Shown in pieces: positions 11,128 to 18,316 of a DNA stretch of 38,256 nt; position 1 is the first letter of the stretch, and each line of letters starts with the position of its first letter. This DNA is from Planctomycetota bacterium. Its GTDB lineage: Bacteria > Planctomycetota > UBA1135 > UBA2386. Location: the NCBI GenBank assembly GCA_025459175.1, contig JALORC010000074.1, positions 1 to 38,256 of the forward strand, given 5' to 3'. The notes beneath the pieces were generated by a model. It was given only the letters and a program-made list of their open reading frames with translations. It was not told the origin of the DNA and did not search any database. The position numbers and the translations under genes are program-made.

Positions 11128-11781
11128 TCAGGCGGCCAGCATTCCCAGGATCTTCTCCAGGCCAGCCGGGATCTCGTCTTGGACGGCCTTCACGTTGACA
11201 TTGAGGGAGTACTCCTTCTTCACCTCGACGGCATTCGTGGTCTTCCGTTGGTAGGAAGCGGAGACCTTGAAACTCACGGGCCCCCATCCGCCCTTGGCAG
11301 CGACCCCGACGCCGAGACTCGAGGACGAACTCGACGACTCGACGGAGTTCAACTTGACGTTGAAGTCGATCGTGACGTGATCGATGCGCAGGGAGGGGAT
11401 GGGCAGCATCGCCAGCAAGGGAACCGTCACCTTCACCTCCTTGCCGACCGGCTGGCCCTGCTCGTCGAAGTCGGTGCGCTTGTGCGAGAAGTCGACCATC
11501 ACGAGATCGCGGGTGCCGTCTTCGTTCGACTTGAAGCCGACCTTCTCGATGAACTCTACCGTCGCCAGCGAGGAGGCCACCTGGGCATCCACGGCCGCCT
11601 GCAGCGGTCCACCGATCATCTTGCGGAAGTCGATGTTGTTGAGCTCCGAGACCAGGTTCGTGCTCGGCGCCCGAGCTGGAGCCGAGGACGCCGCGCGACC
11701 ATCGATCGTTGCAGTGGCGGCGGCGGCCAAGTCACGAGGGGAGCGGACGGAGGGAGGAGTAGTGGTTCTCTTGGTAGCCAT
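11128..11781 (-). CDS. DUF2589 domain protein
   Basis: A 217-residue protein. After a flexible Ala/Ser/Thr/Arg-rich N-terminus (1-45), residues 50-215 match the DUF2589 pattern: IGGPLQAAVDAQVASSLATV and EFIEKVGF; MVDFSH; KVTVPLLAMLPIPSLRIDHV then TIDFNVKLNSV; a Ser run (149-155); KVSASYQRKTTNAVEVKKEY; and NVNVKAVQDEIPAGLEKIL. The family is expected to be a beta-rich cytoplasmic fold with no assigned function. No signal peptide is present. It lies second in the minus-strand operon, 131 bp after the metallopeptidase, and has stem-loops in both flanking gaps. The ATG at 11781 lacks a strong ribosome site. Family assignment is by recalled motif pattern. Confidence 0.85.
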   Translation of the reverse strand: MATKRTTTPPSVRSPRDLAAAATATIDGRAASSAPARAPSTNLVSELNNIDFRKMIGGPLQAAVDAQVASSLATVEFIEKVGFKSNEDGTRDLVMVDFSHKRTDFDEQGQPVGKEVKVTVPLLAMLPIPSLRIDHVTIDFNVKLNSVESSSSSSSLGVGVAAKGGWGPVSFKVSASYQRKTTNAVEVKKEYSLNVNVKAVQDEIPAGLEKILGMLAA

Positions 11782-11842
11782 GGGCTTGGACTCGATCTCG
11801 ATCGGTTGGGATTGGGGAAGGGGAAGTCAGGACGGAGAAGGA

Positions 11843-11880
11843 CCGGCGTGCATGACTGCGTCGCACGCAGTCCGTGCCGG
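11843..11880 (-). promoter_or_regulatory. Intercistronic stem-loop between metallopeptidase and DUF2589
   Basis: An inner stem GACTGCG/CGCAGTC (11854-11860 with 11866-11872, 5-base loop) is nested within an outer CCGGC/GCCGG (11843-11847 with 11876-11880). It lies 33 bases after the peptidase stop. There is no T-run. It may reduce read-through or set mRNA stability in this operon. Confidence 0.5.
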
Positions 11881-11912
11881 AGCGAGCGGGACGGACTGGT
11901 CGAGGAAGGTGT

Positions 11913-12935
11913 TCAGCCAACCACGGAGACCCGGTACGGCCCCGACGCACTGGCGCCGTAGCTGTGCACCTGGAGCCGATACTCACCCGGGGTCAGGCTC
12001 GCCTCGATTCGCGGATTCCGGCTCGCGCCAGAGTCGTCGTCCGTCGCGACGAGCTTCGAGCTCGAGTCCGGACCGTAGAGCGACATCACGAGATCGACCG
12101 CGCCGTGGGTCTCGACCACGTAGGTGCCGGTCCTCACGACCGTGAACACGAACACGTCCTGCTCGCCCGGCTGGCTGATGGCTGCCGCGGCGGGCGTGTG
12201 CACGTTCAGACGCGGCAGGACCTCGACCCCGACCCCGGGATACATCTGGGGCCCGCCGACGAAGGCCTTGTCCTTCGGCGACAGGTCCTTGTTCATCTGC
12301 GTACCGGCCCCGCCAACCGTCCATTCGGCAGGGAACGAGTAGAGCATGATCGACAATGGGTCGAATTCCGTGCCGAGGATCTGGTCCATCCGGTACTTGT
12401 CGAGCACGTTGTGCCGAATGGTGGCCTCGTCCCAGTGGTTCGGCGGCCCGCTGAGGTCGGCGATCACGGCGGCCTCGTTCCAGCGGATGCCACCCTGCGG
12501 GTTCTGGTGCTCGTGCGCGAGGCCGATCATGTGACCGAACTCGTGCAGGATGACCGCCTTGTCCTGCCAGCCCAGGTTCATCGTCGCGGCATCCGTCGGG
12601 ATGGACTCGTTGTCCCGACCGACGTAGGACCACGCGCCCTCGTTGGGATCGAACGAGACGCGGATCAGCGCCGAAGGCTTGTTCGTGAACGCGAGCTTCA
12701 GGTTGGCGTGCTTGCACCACTCCGGGGCGATGGTGCGCACCATGTCCTGTTGGGTGGAGTTGCCGCCCCTGAAGGACACCTCGAGGGTCTGCCCCTTCGT
12801 CCACTGGCGATTGCGGATGGCGATGGCACGGGCCGCCATCGTCGGACCCTGCGAGATCGACCGGTGCGGCACGTGGAGATGGCCTGGCAGATGCCGGTCG
12901 AAGCAAATGCGCTTGGCAGCCTTGGGTGTGTTCAT
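11913..12935 (-). CDS. Astacin-like (M12A-type) zinc metallopeptidase with C-terminal PPC domain, no signal peptide
   Basis: A 340-residue zinc protease. HEFGHMIGLAHE (131-142) gives the metzincin signature HExxHxxGxxH with an extra Glu, as in astacins. SIMLYS (195-200) is the Met-turn with the following Tyr. ITR-like substrate-groove segments include WSYVGRD and TMNLGWQD. Residues 255-338 (VFVFTVVRTGTYVVETHG, LVMSLYGPD, TPGEYRLQVHSYG) match a bacterial pre-peptidase C-terminal (PPC) beta-sandwich. The N-terminus begins with KRICFDRHLPGHLHVPHRS and lacks a hydrophobic stretch, so export by Sec is not evident. It is the first gene of the operon, head-to-head with the sigma/kinase operon, 235 bp apart. 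Upstream of the ATG there is no Shine-Dalgarno site. Substrate unknown. Confidence 0.88.
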   Translation of the reverse strand: MNTPKAAKRICFDRHLPGHLHVPHRSISQGPTMAARAIAIRNRQWTKGQTLEVSFRGGNSTQQDMVRTIAPEWCKHANLKLAFTNKPSALIRVSFDPNEGAWSYVGRDNESIPTDAATMNLGWQDKAVILHEFGHMIGLAHEHQNPQGGIRWNEAAVIADLSGPPNHWDEATIRHNVLDKYRMDQILGTEFDPLSIMLYSFPAEWTVGGAGTQMNKDLSPKDKAFVGGPQMYPGVGVEVLPRLNVHTPAAAAISQPGEQDVFVFTVVRTGTYVVETHGAVDLVMSLYGPDSSSKLVATDDDSGASRNPRIEASLTPGEYRLQVHSYGASASGPYRVSVVG

Positions 12936-13170
12936 GAGCGTAGGAGGGAGGCATGGGCGGCCAGCGCGGCTGCCCGTGAACCTGAACGCAACCCGCGGCC
13001 GTCGGCGGCCAGACAGGCGGATCTATTCGCGCGCAACGAACCTGCGACGAGTTGGCCGACAACGCCGCGTTCTCTCGTTCTCCAGGTCGACACCCGTGTT
13101 GCGCCGCGATCATCCTAGCTCCCTGGGCAGTCCGCTTGCCGCACTCCAGCAGGCGGCTACGTTCGTGCCG
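12936..13170. promoter_or_regulatory. Divergent promoter region of the peptidase/DUF2589 and sigma/kinase operons
   Basis: The 235-bp gap between two opposed operons must hold both promoters. GAACCTG occurs twice in direct orientation at 12978-12984 and 13038-13044, 60 bp apart; GAAC-type -35 elements are common for ECF sigma factors, so these are candidates for autoregulation. No convincing -10 was found, and the repeat may be chance. Confidence 0.4.
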
Positions 13171-13752
13171 ATGCAGGAAGACGCCGACGCACGATGTGGG
13201 GATGCCTCCGGCTCGGTGACGCACCTGCTGCGGCAGGTGGCCGCCGGGGCACATGGCGCCGAAGCGGCCCTGTACGCAGTGGTCTACGACCAACTGCTGC
13301 AGCGGGCCCGACAACATCGCACGTCAGGCACCCTGAACCCGACGGCGCTGGTCCACGAAGCCTACCTGAGGCTCACGAGCTCCGAGGGAGACGGCTGGAA
13401 GGACCGCAACCACTTCCTCGCCGTGGCAGCGACCGCCATGCGCCACATCCTAGTCGACCATGCGCGCCGCGCCAACGCGGAGAAACGGCGCCACCAAACC
13501 GTGGACATCGATCCCGACGACCGACCGCAGTCCCGCGACACCATGGATGCAGCTGTCAAGGTCCTGGCGGTCGACGAGGCCCTGACGAAGCTCGCCCGGT
13601 TCGACCCGAAGCTGGCGCAGCTGGTGACCCTGCATTGGTTCGCCGACCTGCCGTTCCAGGAGTGTGCCACGGCCCTCGACTGTTCCGAGAGGAACTGCCG
13701 CCGACTCTGGAAGACCGCGTGTGCCTGGCTCACCCGGGAGCTCGACCGATGA
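13171..13752 (+). CDS. ECF sigma factor (Sigma70_ECF type), first gene of the kinase operon
   Basis: A 193-residue sigma factor. It carries LNPTALVHEAYLRL (55-68), FLAVAATAMRHILVDHARR (82-100) and a region 4 with LAQLVTLHWFADLPFQECA followed by SERNCRRLWKTACAWL. This is the pattern of the Sigma70_ECF/TIGR02999-like group common in acidobacteria and planctomycetes. The ATG at 13171 is chosen because similarity begins soon after it and the upstream frame overlaps the opposed peptidase gene. Its TGA overlaps the ATG of the kinase gene (ATGA), so translation of the two is coupled. A sigma factor next to a kinase suggests phosphorylation-controlled activation (inference). Confidence 0.9.
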   Translation: MQEDADARCGDASGSVTHLLRQVAAGAHGAEAALYAVVYDQLLQRARQHRTSGTLNPTALVHEAYLRLTSSEGDGWKDRNHFLAVAATAMRHILVDHARRANAEKRRHQTVDIDPDDRPQSRDTMDAAVKVLAVDEALTKLARFDPKLAQLVTLHWFADLPFQECATALDCSERNCRRLWKTACAWLTRELDR

Positions 13753-15920
13753 CCCCGGAGCGGTGGCAGCGCATTCGCGACCTGCACGGGCAGGCGAGCG
13801 AGCTCGAAGGAGAAGCACGAACGAGCTTCCTCGACACGGAGTGCCGGGGCGACGCCGAGCTCCGGCGCGAGGTCGAGGAACTGCTGGCGGTCCCTCTCGA
13901 TGGGGCCATCCTCGAGCGGCCGGCCACCGAGCTGCTCCGCGTTCCTCCGCCGCAGGTCGGCATGCTCCTCGGCGACTTCGTGGTGGAGTCGGAGATCGGG
14001 CGAGGCGCCATGGGCGTGGTCTACCGGGCGCGTCAGCAATCCCTGCAGCGCGAAGTGGCGCTCAAGGTCCTGCCGAACGGCCCCATGCTCACGCAGGCGC
14101 AGATCGATCGCTTCCATCGGGAAGCGCGTTCGGCAGCGAGCCTGCGCCACGAGCACGTGGTCAGGGTGCTGTGTGAAGGCCAGACCGGAGACACCCACTG
14201 GTTCGCGATGGAGCACGTGAGTGGGCACGACCTGCACCAGGAGTTGCGCCGCCAGCAAGCGCACGACCCTCGGCCCTGCCTGCTGCCATCCCGCGGCACC
14301 CATGGCCACTACCGGGCGATCGCCGAACTCACCGCACAGATGGCCGAAGCCCTCGCGCACGCTCACGCCAACGGCATCGTCCACCGCGACGTCAAGCCTC
14401 ACAACATCCTGCTCGATGCCAAGACCGGCAACGCGCTGCTGACCGACTTCGGACTGGCGCGCGACGAAGCGCAAGGCTGCCTGACGGCCCCGGGGGTGAT
14501 CGCCGGCACTCCGCACTACATGAGTCCGGAGCAGGCACGGGTCGGGGCCGCGAAGGTCGATCACCGCACCGACATCTTCTCGCTCGGAGTGGTGCTGTAC
14601 GAAATGCTCACGTGGCGCCGCCCGTACGACGGCGAGAGCGCCGAGGCGGTTCGCTCGTCCCTGCTCACGACCGAGCCCAGCGCCGTTCGTCGGCTGGCGC
14701 CGACCGTGCCGCGCGACCTCGAGACCATCTGCCACACGGCCACCGCGAAGGAGCCCCGCGACCGCTACCAGACCGCGGCGGCGATGGCCCGCGACCTACG
14801 CCTGTTCCTCGCCTACGAGGCGATCCTGGCGAAACCACCAGGAATGCTCCAGCTGGCGCGCCGCGCCGTGCGCCGCCACCGCCGCCGCATCCTGTACGCC
14901 GGGCTGGTGTCGCTCGGCGCGTCCGTCGGCGGCCTGGCGACGGTGACGCTGCTGGCAGGAACACACCGAGGGCTGGTTCGCATGGAGACGACCGGCTACC
15001 CCACGCCGCTGCGAGCGATGGTCGAACACGCCCTGGTCGATCCGATCGCCGGCTCGACCGGTCCGATCAGGCCGCTCGCGGGGCATCTGCCGGGCGAGGC
15101 CGAAGTGCCGGTCGGTCTGTGCCGGATCCGCGTCCAGATCCCCGGGGAGCCGTTGCGAGAGTTCACTCGCACGATTCGCTCGTCCGGCGAGACGATCCGC
15201 CTCCAGCCCGTGGGAATCGAGTCCGGGCCGATGATCCGGATCGACGGTGGCACGCTGACGATCCCCTCGCACGAAGCGCCGACGCTGGCCATCGCCGGGC
15301 GCGCCGTGCAGGTCGAGCCGTTCCTCCTGGACGAGCGAGAGGTCGACAACGCCGAGTATCGCAGGTTCCTGCTCGCCACCAAGCACCCTGCGCCACGCCA
15401 CTGGTCCCGCGTGACGCCCGGCCACGACGACCGTCCGGTGGTGAACGTCTCCTTCGGCGATGCCGTGGCCTACGCCGAGTGGGCCGGCAAACGCCTGCCC
15501 ACGTTCGCGGAGTGGACGCTCGCGGCGCGGGGCGAGGAACTGCGCGCCTACCCTTGGAGCGCCGATCGCGAAGTCGGACCGCGAGGCAATACGCTCTGCC
15601 CCCTGGGCCTCTTCGATCGCAGCCAGGCATTCGACGACTGGTACTTCGCGAACACGGCCTCCGCGCACGGCGGCGACGACGCCAGGACGCCGCAAGGTGT
15701 ACGCCACATGTTCGGCAACGTCGCCGAATGGACGGAGTCCCCGCTGGCCGAACGAATGGGCGTCGAGGTCGTGGTTCACGAGAACCAACGGCTCGTGCTG
15801 GGTGGCGCCTGTGACGTGGCGACCCGTGGAGCGACGCTGGCCACCCTCGAGTTCCAAGGTACGCACGCCGGCTTCGCCAACGCCCGCTACGGATTCCGGT
15901 GCGCTCGCAGCCTTCGCTGA
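13749..15920 (+). CDS. Membrane Ser/Thr protein kinase with C-terminal FGE/SUMF1-like domain
   Basis: A 723-residue kinase whose ATG overlaps the sigma-factor stop. The N-terminal helix (RWQRIRDLHGQASELEGEAR through REVEELL) is a familiar preface to kinases of this group. Kinase motifs: GRGAMGVVYRA (84-94), VALK (K106), HRDVKPHN (212-219), DFG (233-235), SPE (259-261). A membrane helix at about 381-404 follows a run of Arg/His. The outside part has a beta-rich linker (about 440-490) and an FGE-like domain (about 500-723) with LDEREVDNAEYRRFL, VNVSFGDAVAYAEWAGKRLP, MFGNVAEW and GFRCAR. The catalytic Cys pair is not in its usual place after GG, so enzyme activity is doubtful. A role as sensor kinase for its operon is inferred. 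Confidence 0.92.
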   Translation: MTPERWQRIRDLHGQASELEGEARTSFLDTECRGDAELRREVEELLAVPLDGAILERPATELLRVPPPQVGMLLGDFVVESEIGRGAMGVVYRARQQSLQREVALKVLPNGPMLTQAQIDRFHREARSAASLRHEHVVRVLCEGQTGDTHWFAMEHVSGHDLHQELRRQQAHDPRPCLLPSRGTHGHYRAIAELTAQMAEALAHAHANGIVHRDVKPHNILLDAKTGNALLTDFGLARDEAQGCLTAPGVIAGTPHYMSPEQARVGAAKVDHRTDIFSLGVVLYEMLTWRRPYDGESAEAVRSSLLTTEPSAVRRLAPTVPRDLETICHTATAKEPRDRYQTAAAMARDLRLFLAYEAILAKPPGMLQLARRAVRRHRRRILYAGLVSLGASVGGLATVTLLAGTHRGLVRMETTGYPTPLRAMVEHALVDPIAGSTGPIRPLAGHLPGEAEVPVGLCRIRVQIPGEPLREFTRTIRSSGETIRLQPVGIESGPMIRIDGGTLTIPSHEAPTLAIAGRAVQVEPFLLDEREVDNAEYRRFLLATKHPAPRHWSRVTPGHDDRPVVNVSFGDAVAYAEWAGKRLPTFAEWTLAARGEELRAYPWSADREVGPRGNTLCPLGLFDRSQAFDDWYFANTASAHGGDDARTPQGVRHMFGNVAEWTESPLAERMGVEVVVHENQRLVLGGACDVATRGATLATLEFQGTHAGFANARYGFRCARSLR

Positions 15921-15951
15921 TCCCCTCCCCAGTCTCGATTCGACGATCCCC

Positions 15952-16368
15952 ATGAGTTCCAACGCAGTTCACAGCGGCATTCCCGAACGATACCTCCAAG
16001 TCGAGGCCTTCCCCGACCCCGAGACCAACGAGGCGGAGCGCGGTGAGGTCGAGCGCATCGTCAAGTTGCTGCAAGACGCCGAACCGCGAACGGCGATCCG
16101 AACCTCCGACTTCTGGACCAACGCGGGCAACCTCGCCAGATCCCTGAGGGACAAGCTGGACAACACCCAGCTCGGTGATGGAGTGCAGGTCGATCTGGGA
16201 ACCGTACACGTGCACGCGCTCGACCCGCGGAATCCGAAGATCTACCTGCCGGACACAGAGAGGGGACTGCCGCGATTGAAGGTCCCGGTCACCTGGAACG
16301 ACGCCTCGCCGAACAGTCGACACTATCTCGGCATCCGCTTCGTGGAAGACCACGGAGAGACCGAATGA
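15952..16368 (+). CDS. Hypothetical 138-residue protein of the sigma/kinase operon
   Basis: I do not recognise this soluble, acidic protein. It begins MSSNAVHSGIPERYLQVEAF, has a helical middle (EVERIVKLLQDAE, LARSLRDKLDN) and a beta-like C-terminal half (GVQVDLGTVHVHALD, RLKVPVTWND, HYLGIRFVED). It has no signal peptide, membrane helix or Cys. It starts 31 bp after the kinase stop, and its own TGA overlaps the ATG of the next gene (ATGA at 16365-16368), so the two products are probably made together and may interact. The start at 15952 is the first ATG after the kinase gene. Confidence 0.75.
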   Translation: MSSNAVHSGIPERYLQVEAFPDPETNEAERGEVERIVKLLQDAEPRTAIRTSDFWTNAGNLARSLRDKLDNTQLGDGVQVDLGTVHVHALDPRNPKIYLPDTERGLPRLKVPVTWNDASPNSRHYLGIRFVEDHGETE

Positions 16369-17411
16369 CGCGCATCTGGCGCATCGTGAACCGTGGCCCG
16401 AAAGCCAACCGAGCCACCTTCGCCATCGCTCGCCCGCGAACCACGCAACCGGAAGTCCACTTCGCTTCCGGCCGTCCGGTCACGATCGTCGGCACCCACG
16501 TCTTCGTAGCCCAAGGGCCATGGGACTCCGGAGCCGGCGACGACCTGACGATCCGCGATGCCGCGGACGACACCCAGCTCTTCCGGGCCTTCGACACGGA
16601 CGGGTTCGACAGCGACCGCTTGCGAAGGGCCGCGACCCATGGGCCTTCGAACGGTTTCCGGTTGCGCGCCGAGTTCGAGAAGACGATCGCCGACGAGTGG
16701 TCGGCGGCGCGCCGGTTCTTCGCGCTGCTGGCCGAACGCGATCGCGCGCCGTCGTTCGCAGCCGTGCTCGATCGCATGGTCGCCTTCCTGGGCGAACGAG
16801 TCGTGGATCGAGCAGCCTATGCGCGCCACGGCCTGCGTGCCGGCGCGATCCGTTCCGGCCACGACTTCCCCTTCCGCGACGACGCGGTGGCCAGCATCCA
16901 GCTCGTGCAGTCGACCGCCGCGGACGCATTCGGCACCGGGGACGCGGCCGACGCAGCGCTGGACCATGCCCTCGAAGCGTTCGTCGGCGGGCGACTCGCC
17001 GCCCTCCAGGAGTCGATGCGACCAGGCACGACGAGCGCCCCCGCGGACGAGGTCCTGACGGTCCACGGTGCCCCGAACAGTGCCCTGTTCCTGTACTTCG
17101 CCGAGCTCCTGCTGCTCGGCGACGATCTGCGCATCACCCATCGCAGGAAGATGCTGCCGTGGTTGCGGACCTTCGTCCGCACGGCCCACGCCTTCGTGGA
17201 GCTGTACTGGTCGCACACTTGGCGCAGCCTCTCGGCCTACGAATGGCGTCACCGTTTCCCTCATGCCGGCAGCTACCCATGGGAAGACTCCCGGGTGCGC
17301 TACGCCGAGATGTCGTGGAACGAGCTCGAGGAGGACTTCTCACGCCTATGCCTGTTCGCGTTCGCCGACTCGATGCGTCGAACGCGGCCGTTCCAGCCGA
17401 ACTGGCTCTGA
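16365..17411 (+). CDS. Hypothetical 348-residue protein of the sigma/kinase operon
   Basis: I do not recognise a family. The first 60 residues look beta-rich (TRIWRIVNRGPKANRATFAI, VTIVGTHVFVAQG). The rest is mostly helical and rich in Arg, Ala and aromatic residues (FEKTIADEWSAARRFFALLA, SALFLYFAELLLLGDDLRIT, FVELYWSHTWRSLSAYEW). There is no signal peptide and no clear membrane helix; the LFLYFAELLLLG stretch is probably a buried helix. Translation is coupled to the 138-residue gene by ATGA. It is the last gene of the operon; beyond it lies debris. Function cannot be given from the sequence; its fixed place after sigma and kinase suggests a target or output protein. Confidence 0.75.
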   Translation: MTRIWRIVNRGPKANRATFAIARPRTTQPEVHFASGRPVTIVGTHVFVAQGPWDSGAGDDLTIRDAADDTQLFRAFDTDGFDSDRLRRAATHGPSNGFRLRAEFEKTIADEWSAARRFFALLAERDRAPSFAAVLDRMVAFLGERVVDRAAYARHGLRAGAIRSGHDFPFRDDAVASIQLVQSTAADAFGTGDAADAALDHALEAFVGGRLAALQESMRPGTTSAPADEVLTVHGAPNSALFLYFAELLLLGDDLRITHRRKMLPWLRTFVRTAHAFVELYWSHTWRSLSAYEWRHRFPHAGSYPWEDSRVRYAEMSWNELEEDFSRLCLFAFADSMRRTRPFQPNWL

Positions 17412-17591
17412 CAGCCCGAGCCCACTCGGCCGGCGATTCGCTGGCGGTGCCTCACCCGGCTCCACGGTCCTGGTCGGCCATCGGCTCGGCTTCGCGAGGT
17501 TCCGTCGCAAAGGGGCGAGCAGAGACCCTGTCGAAGGGGCCTTGGGATCTGGTGGCGGAGCCGCCGCGCGGCGAGCATGCGTCGCATGCGT

Positions 17592-17688
17592 GAGCCGGAG
17601 TCCATCCACGGCACCGTCGTCGACAGCCTCGGGGCGCCGATCGCCGGGGCCGTCGTGCAGCTGCGGCGCGGCGACGAGCGCCGGTCGC
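17592..17688 (+). pseudogene. Fragment of a carboxypeptidase-regulatory-like (CarboxypepD_reg) domain
   Basis: The plus strand encodes ESIHGTVVDSLGAPIAGAVV then QLRRGDE, matching the 'xxGxVxDxxGxPxxGAxVxLxxG' start of such domains; intact examples occur at 32399-33610. The likeness ends near 17688, where the sequence joins an unrelated minus-strand fragment. No gene body surrounds it. Confidence 0.45.
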
Positions 17689-17689
17689 G

Positions 17690-17852
17690 ACTTCCTGCAC
17701 CCAGTTGTTGTGTTGGGGATCGGCAGCGGGAACGAGAGTGTGCCCTCGGCGCGCTTGGCCTGTTGGGTGCTGCCCGCCGAGCCGGTGGTCGTTGCCGTGA
17801 TGGTGCCGACGAGGTTGGCGACGTAGGCCGTGCAGCTCGGCCAGTGCAGCGC
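17690..17852 (-). pseudogene. Fragment of an exported protein (minus strand)
   Basis: A minus-strand frame reads ALHWPSCTAYVANLVGTITA, then TTTGSAGSTQQAKRAEGTL and SFPLPIPNTTTGCRKS. It is Thr/Ser/Ala-rich and protein-like, unlike the Arg-rich shadows around it, and resembles the strand-rich part of a secreted protein. It has neither start nor stop of its own. It abuts the plus-strand fragment at 17592-17688. Confidence 0.35.
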
Positions 17853-18316
17853 GGAGTGATGATGGTGTGGCCGGTGCCGTGACCTCGGGCAGGCCGCGGT
17901 GGGGGACCGGTGTATCCGCTGGGCGCGAAGGCGGCAGGAGAGGGCCCGAGTTGGCCCGACATCGGGCTGGCGCGACCCGCTGGACGAGGTGGAGCGGGAG
18001 CTGCGGGATGACGAGGTCGGGTTCCGGGTGGTCCGGGACCGCAGCTTGCATTTCCTGCACCCTCGGCGCTGCTGTTGGGGTGAGTTGGAATGCCCGGTTG
18101 ACGTCTTTCGGGGGCCGCAAGATTGGTTGGGGGCAGTCGGGCGACGTCGCTATCCTGGCGCCGATATCCACTTCGCCGGACGACTGCTGCTCGATGGTGA
18201 TGGTGCTTTGGCATGGGTCCCAAGTCGAGGTGTTGCCTCTTGGGAGCCATGGTTTCGCTCACCCATTCTGCTGCGCTCCGCATGAGGCCGTCTGAGGATC
18301 GCGTTTCGGATCGACC
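17853..18316. other. 464 bp without a recognisable gene, upstream of the ATPase cassette
   Basis: Frames are open on both strands but none is convincing. A plus-strand frame at about 17899-18285 has G/C-biased third positions in its first half (RDPLDEVERELRDDEVGFRV) and then loses the bias, as if a coding piece were joined to noncoding DNA. The last 60 bases should hold the promoter of the ATPase gene; a weak GGATCG lies 5 bases before its ATG. Confidence 0.35.

Noticed and set aside
9601..11961. Plus-strand frame of 786 codons opposite the DUF2589 operon
   Set aside because: No domain or signal seen; the minus strand has three tightly spaced genes with family motifs.
12960..13170. Clear ECF promoter for the sigma/kinase operon
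   Set aside because: GAACCTG occurs twice, but no matching -10 at proper spacing was found, so it is not called as a promoter site.
17899..18285. Possible 128-residue plus-strand gene
   Set aside because: Only the first half has coding-like third positions; no start signal and no family likeness. Kept as debris.
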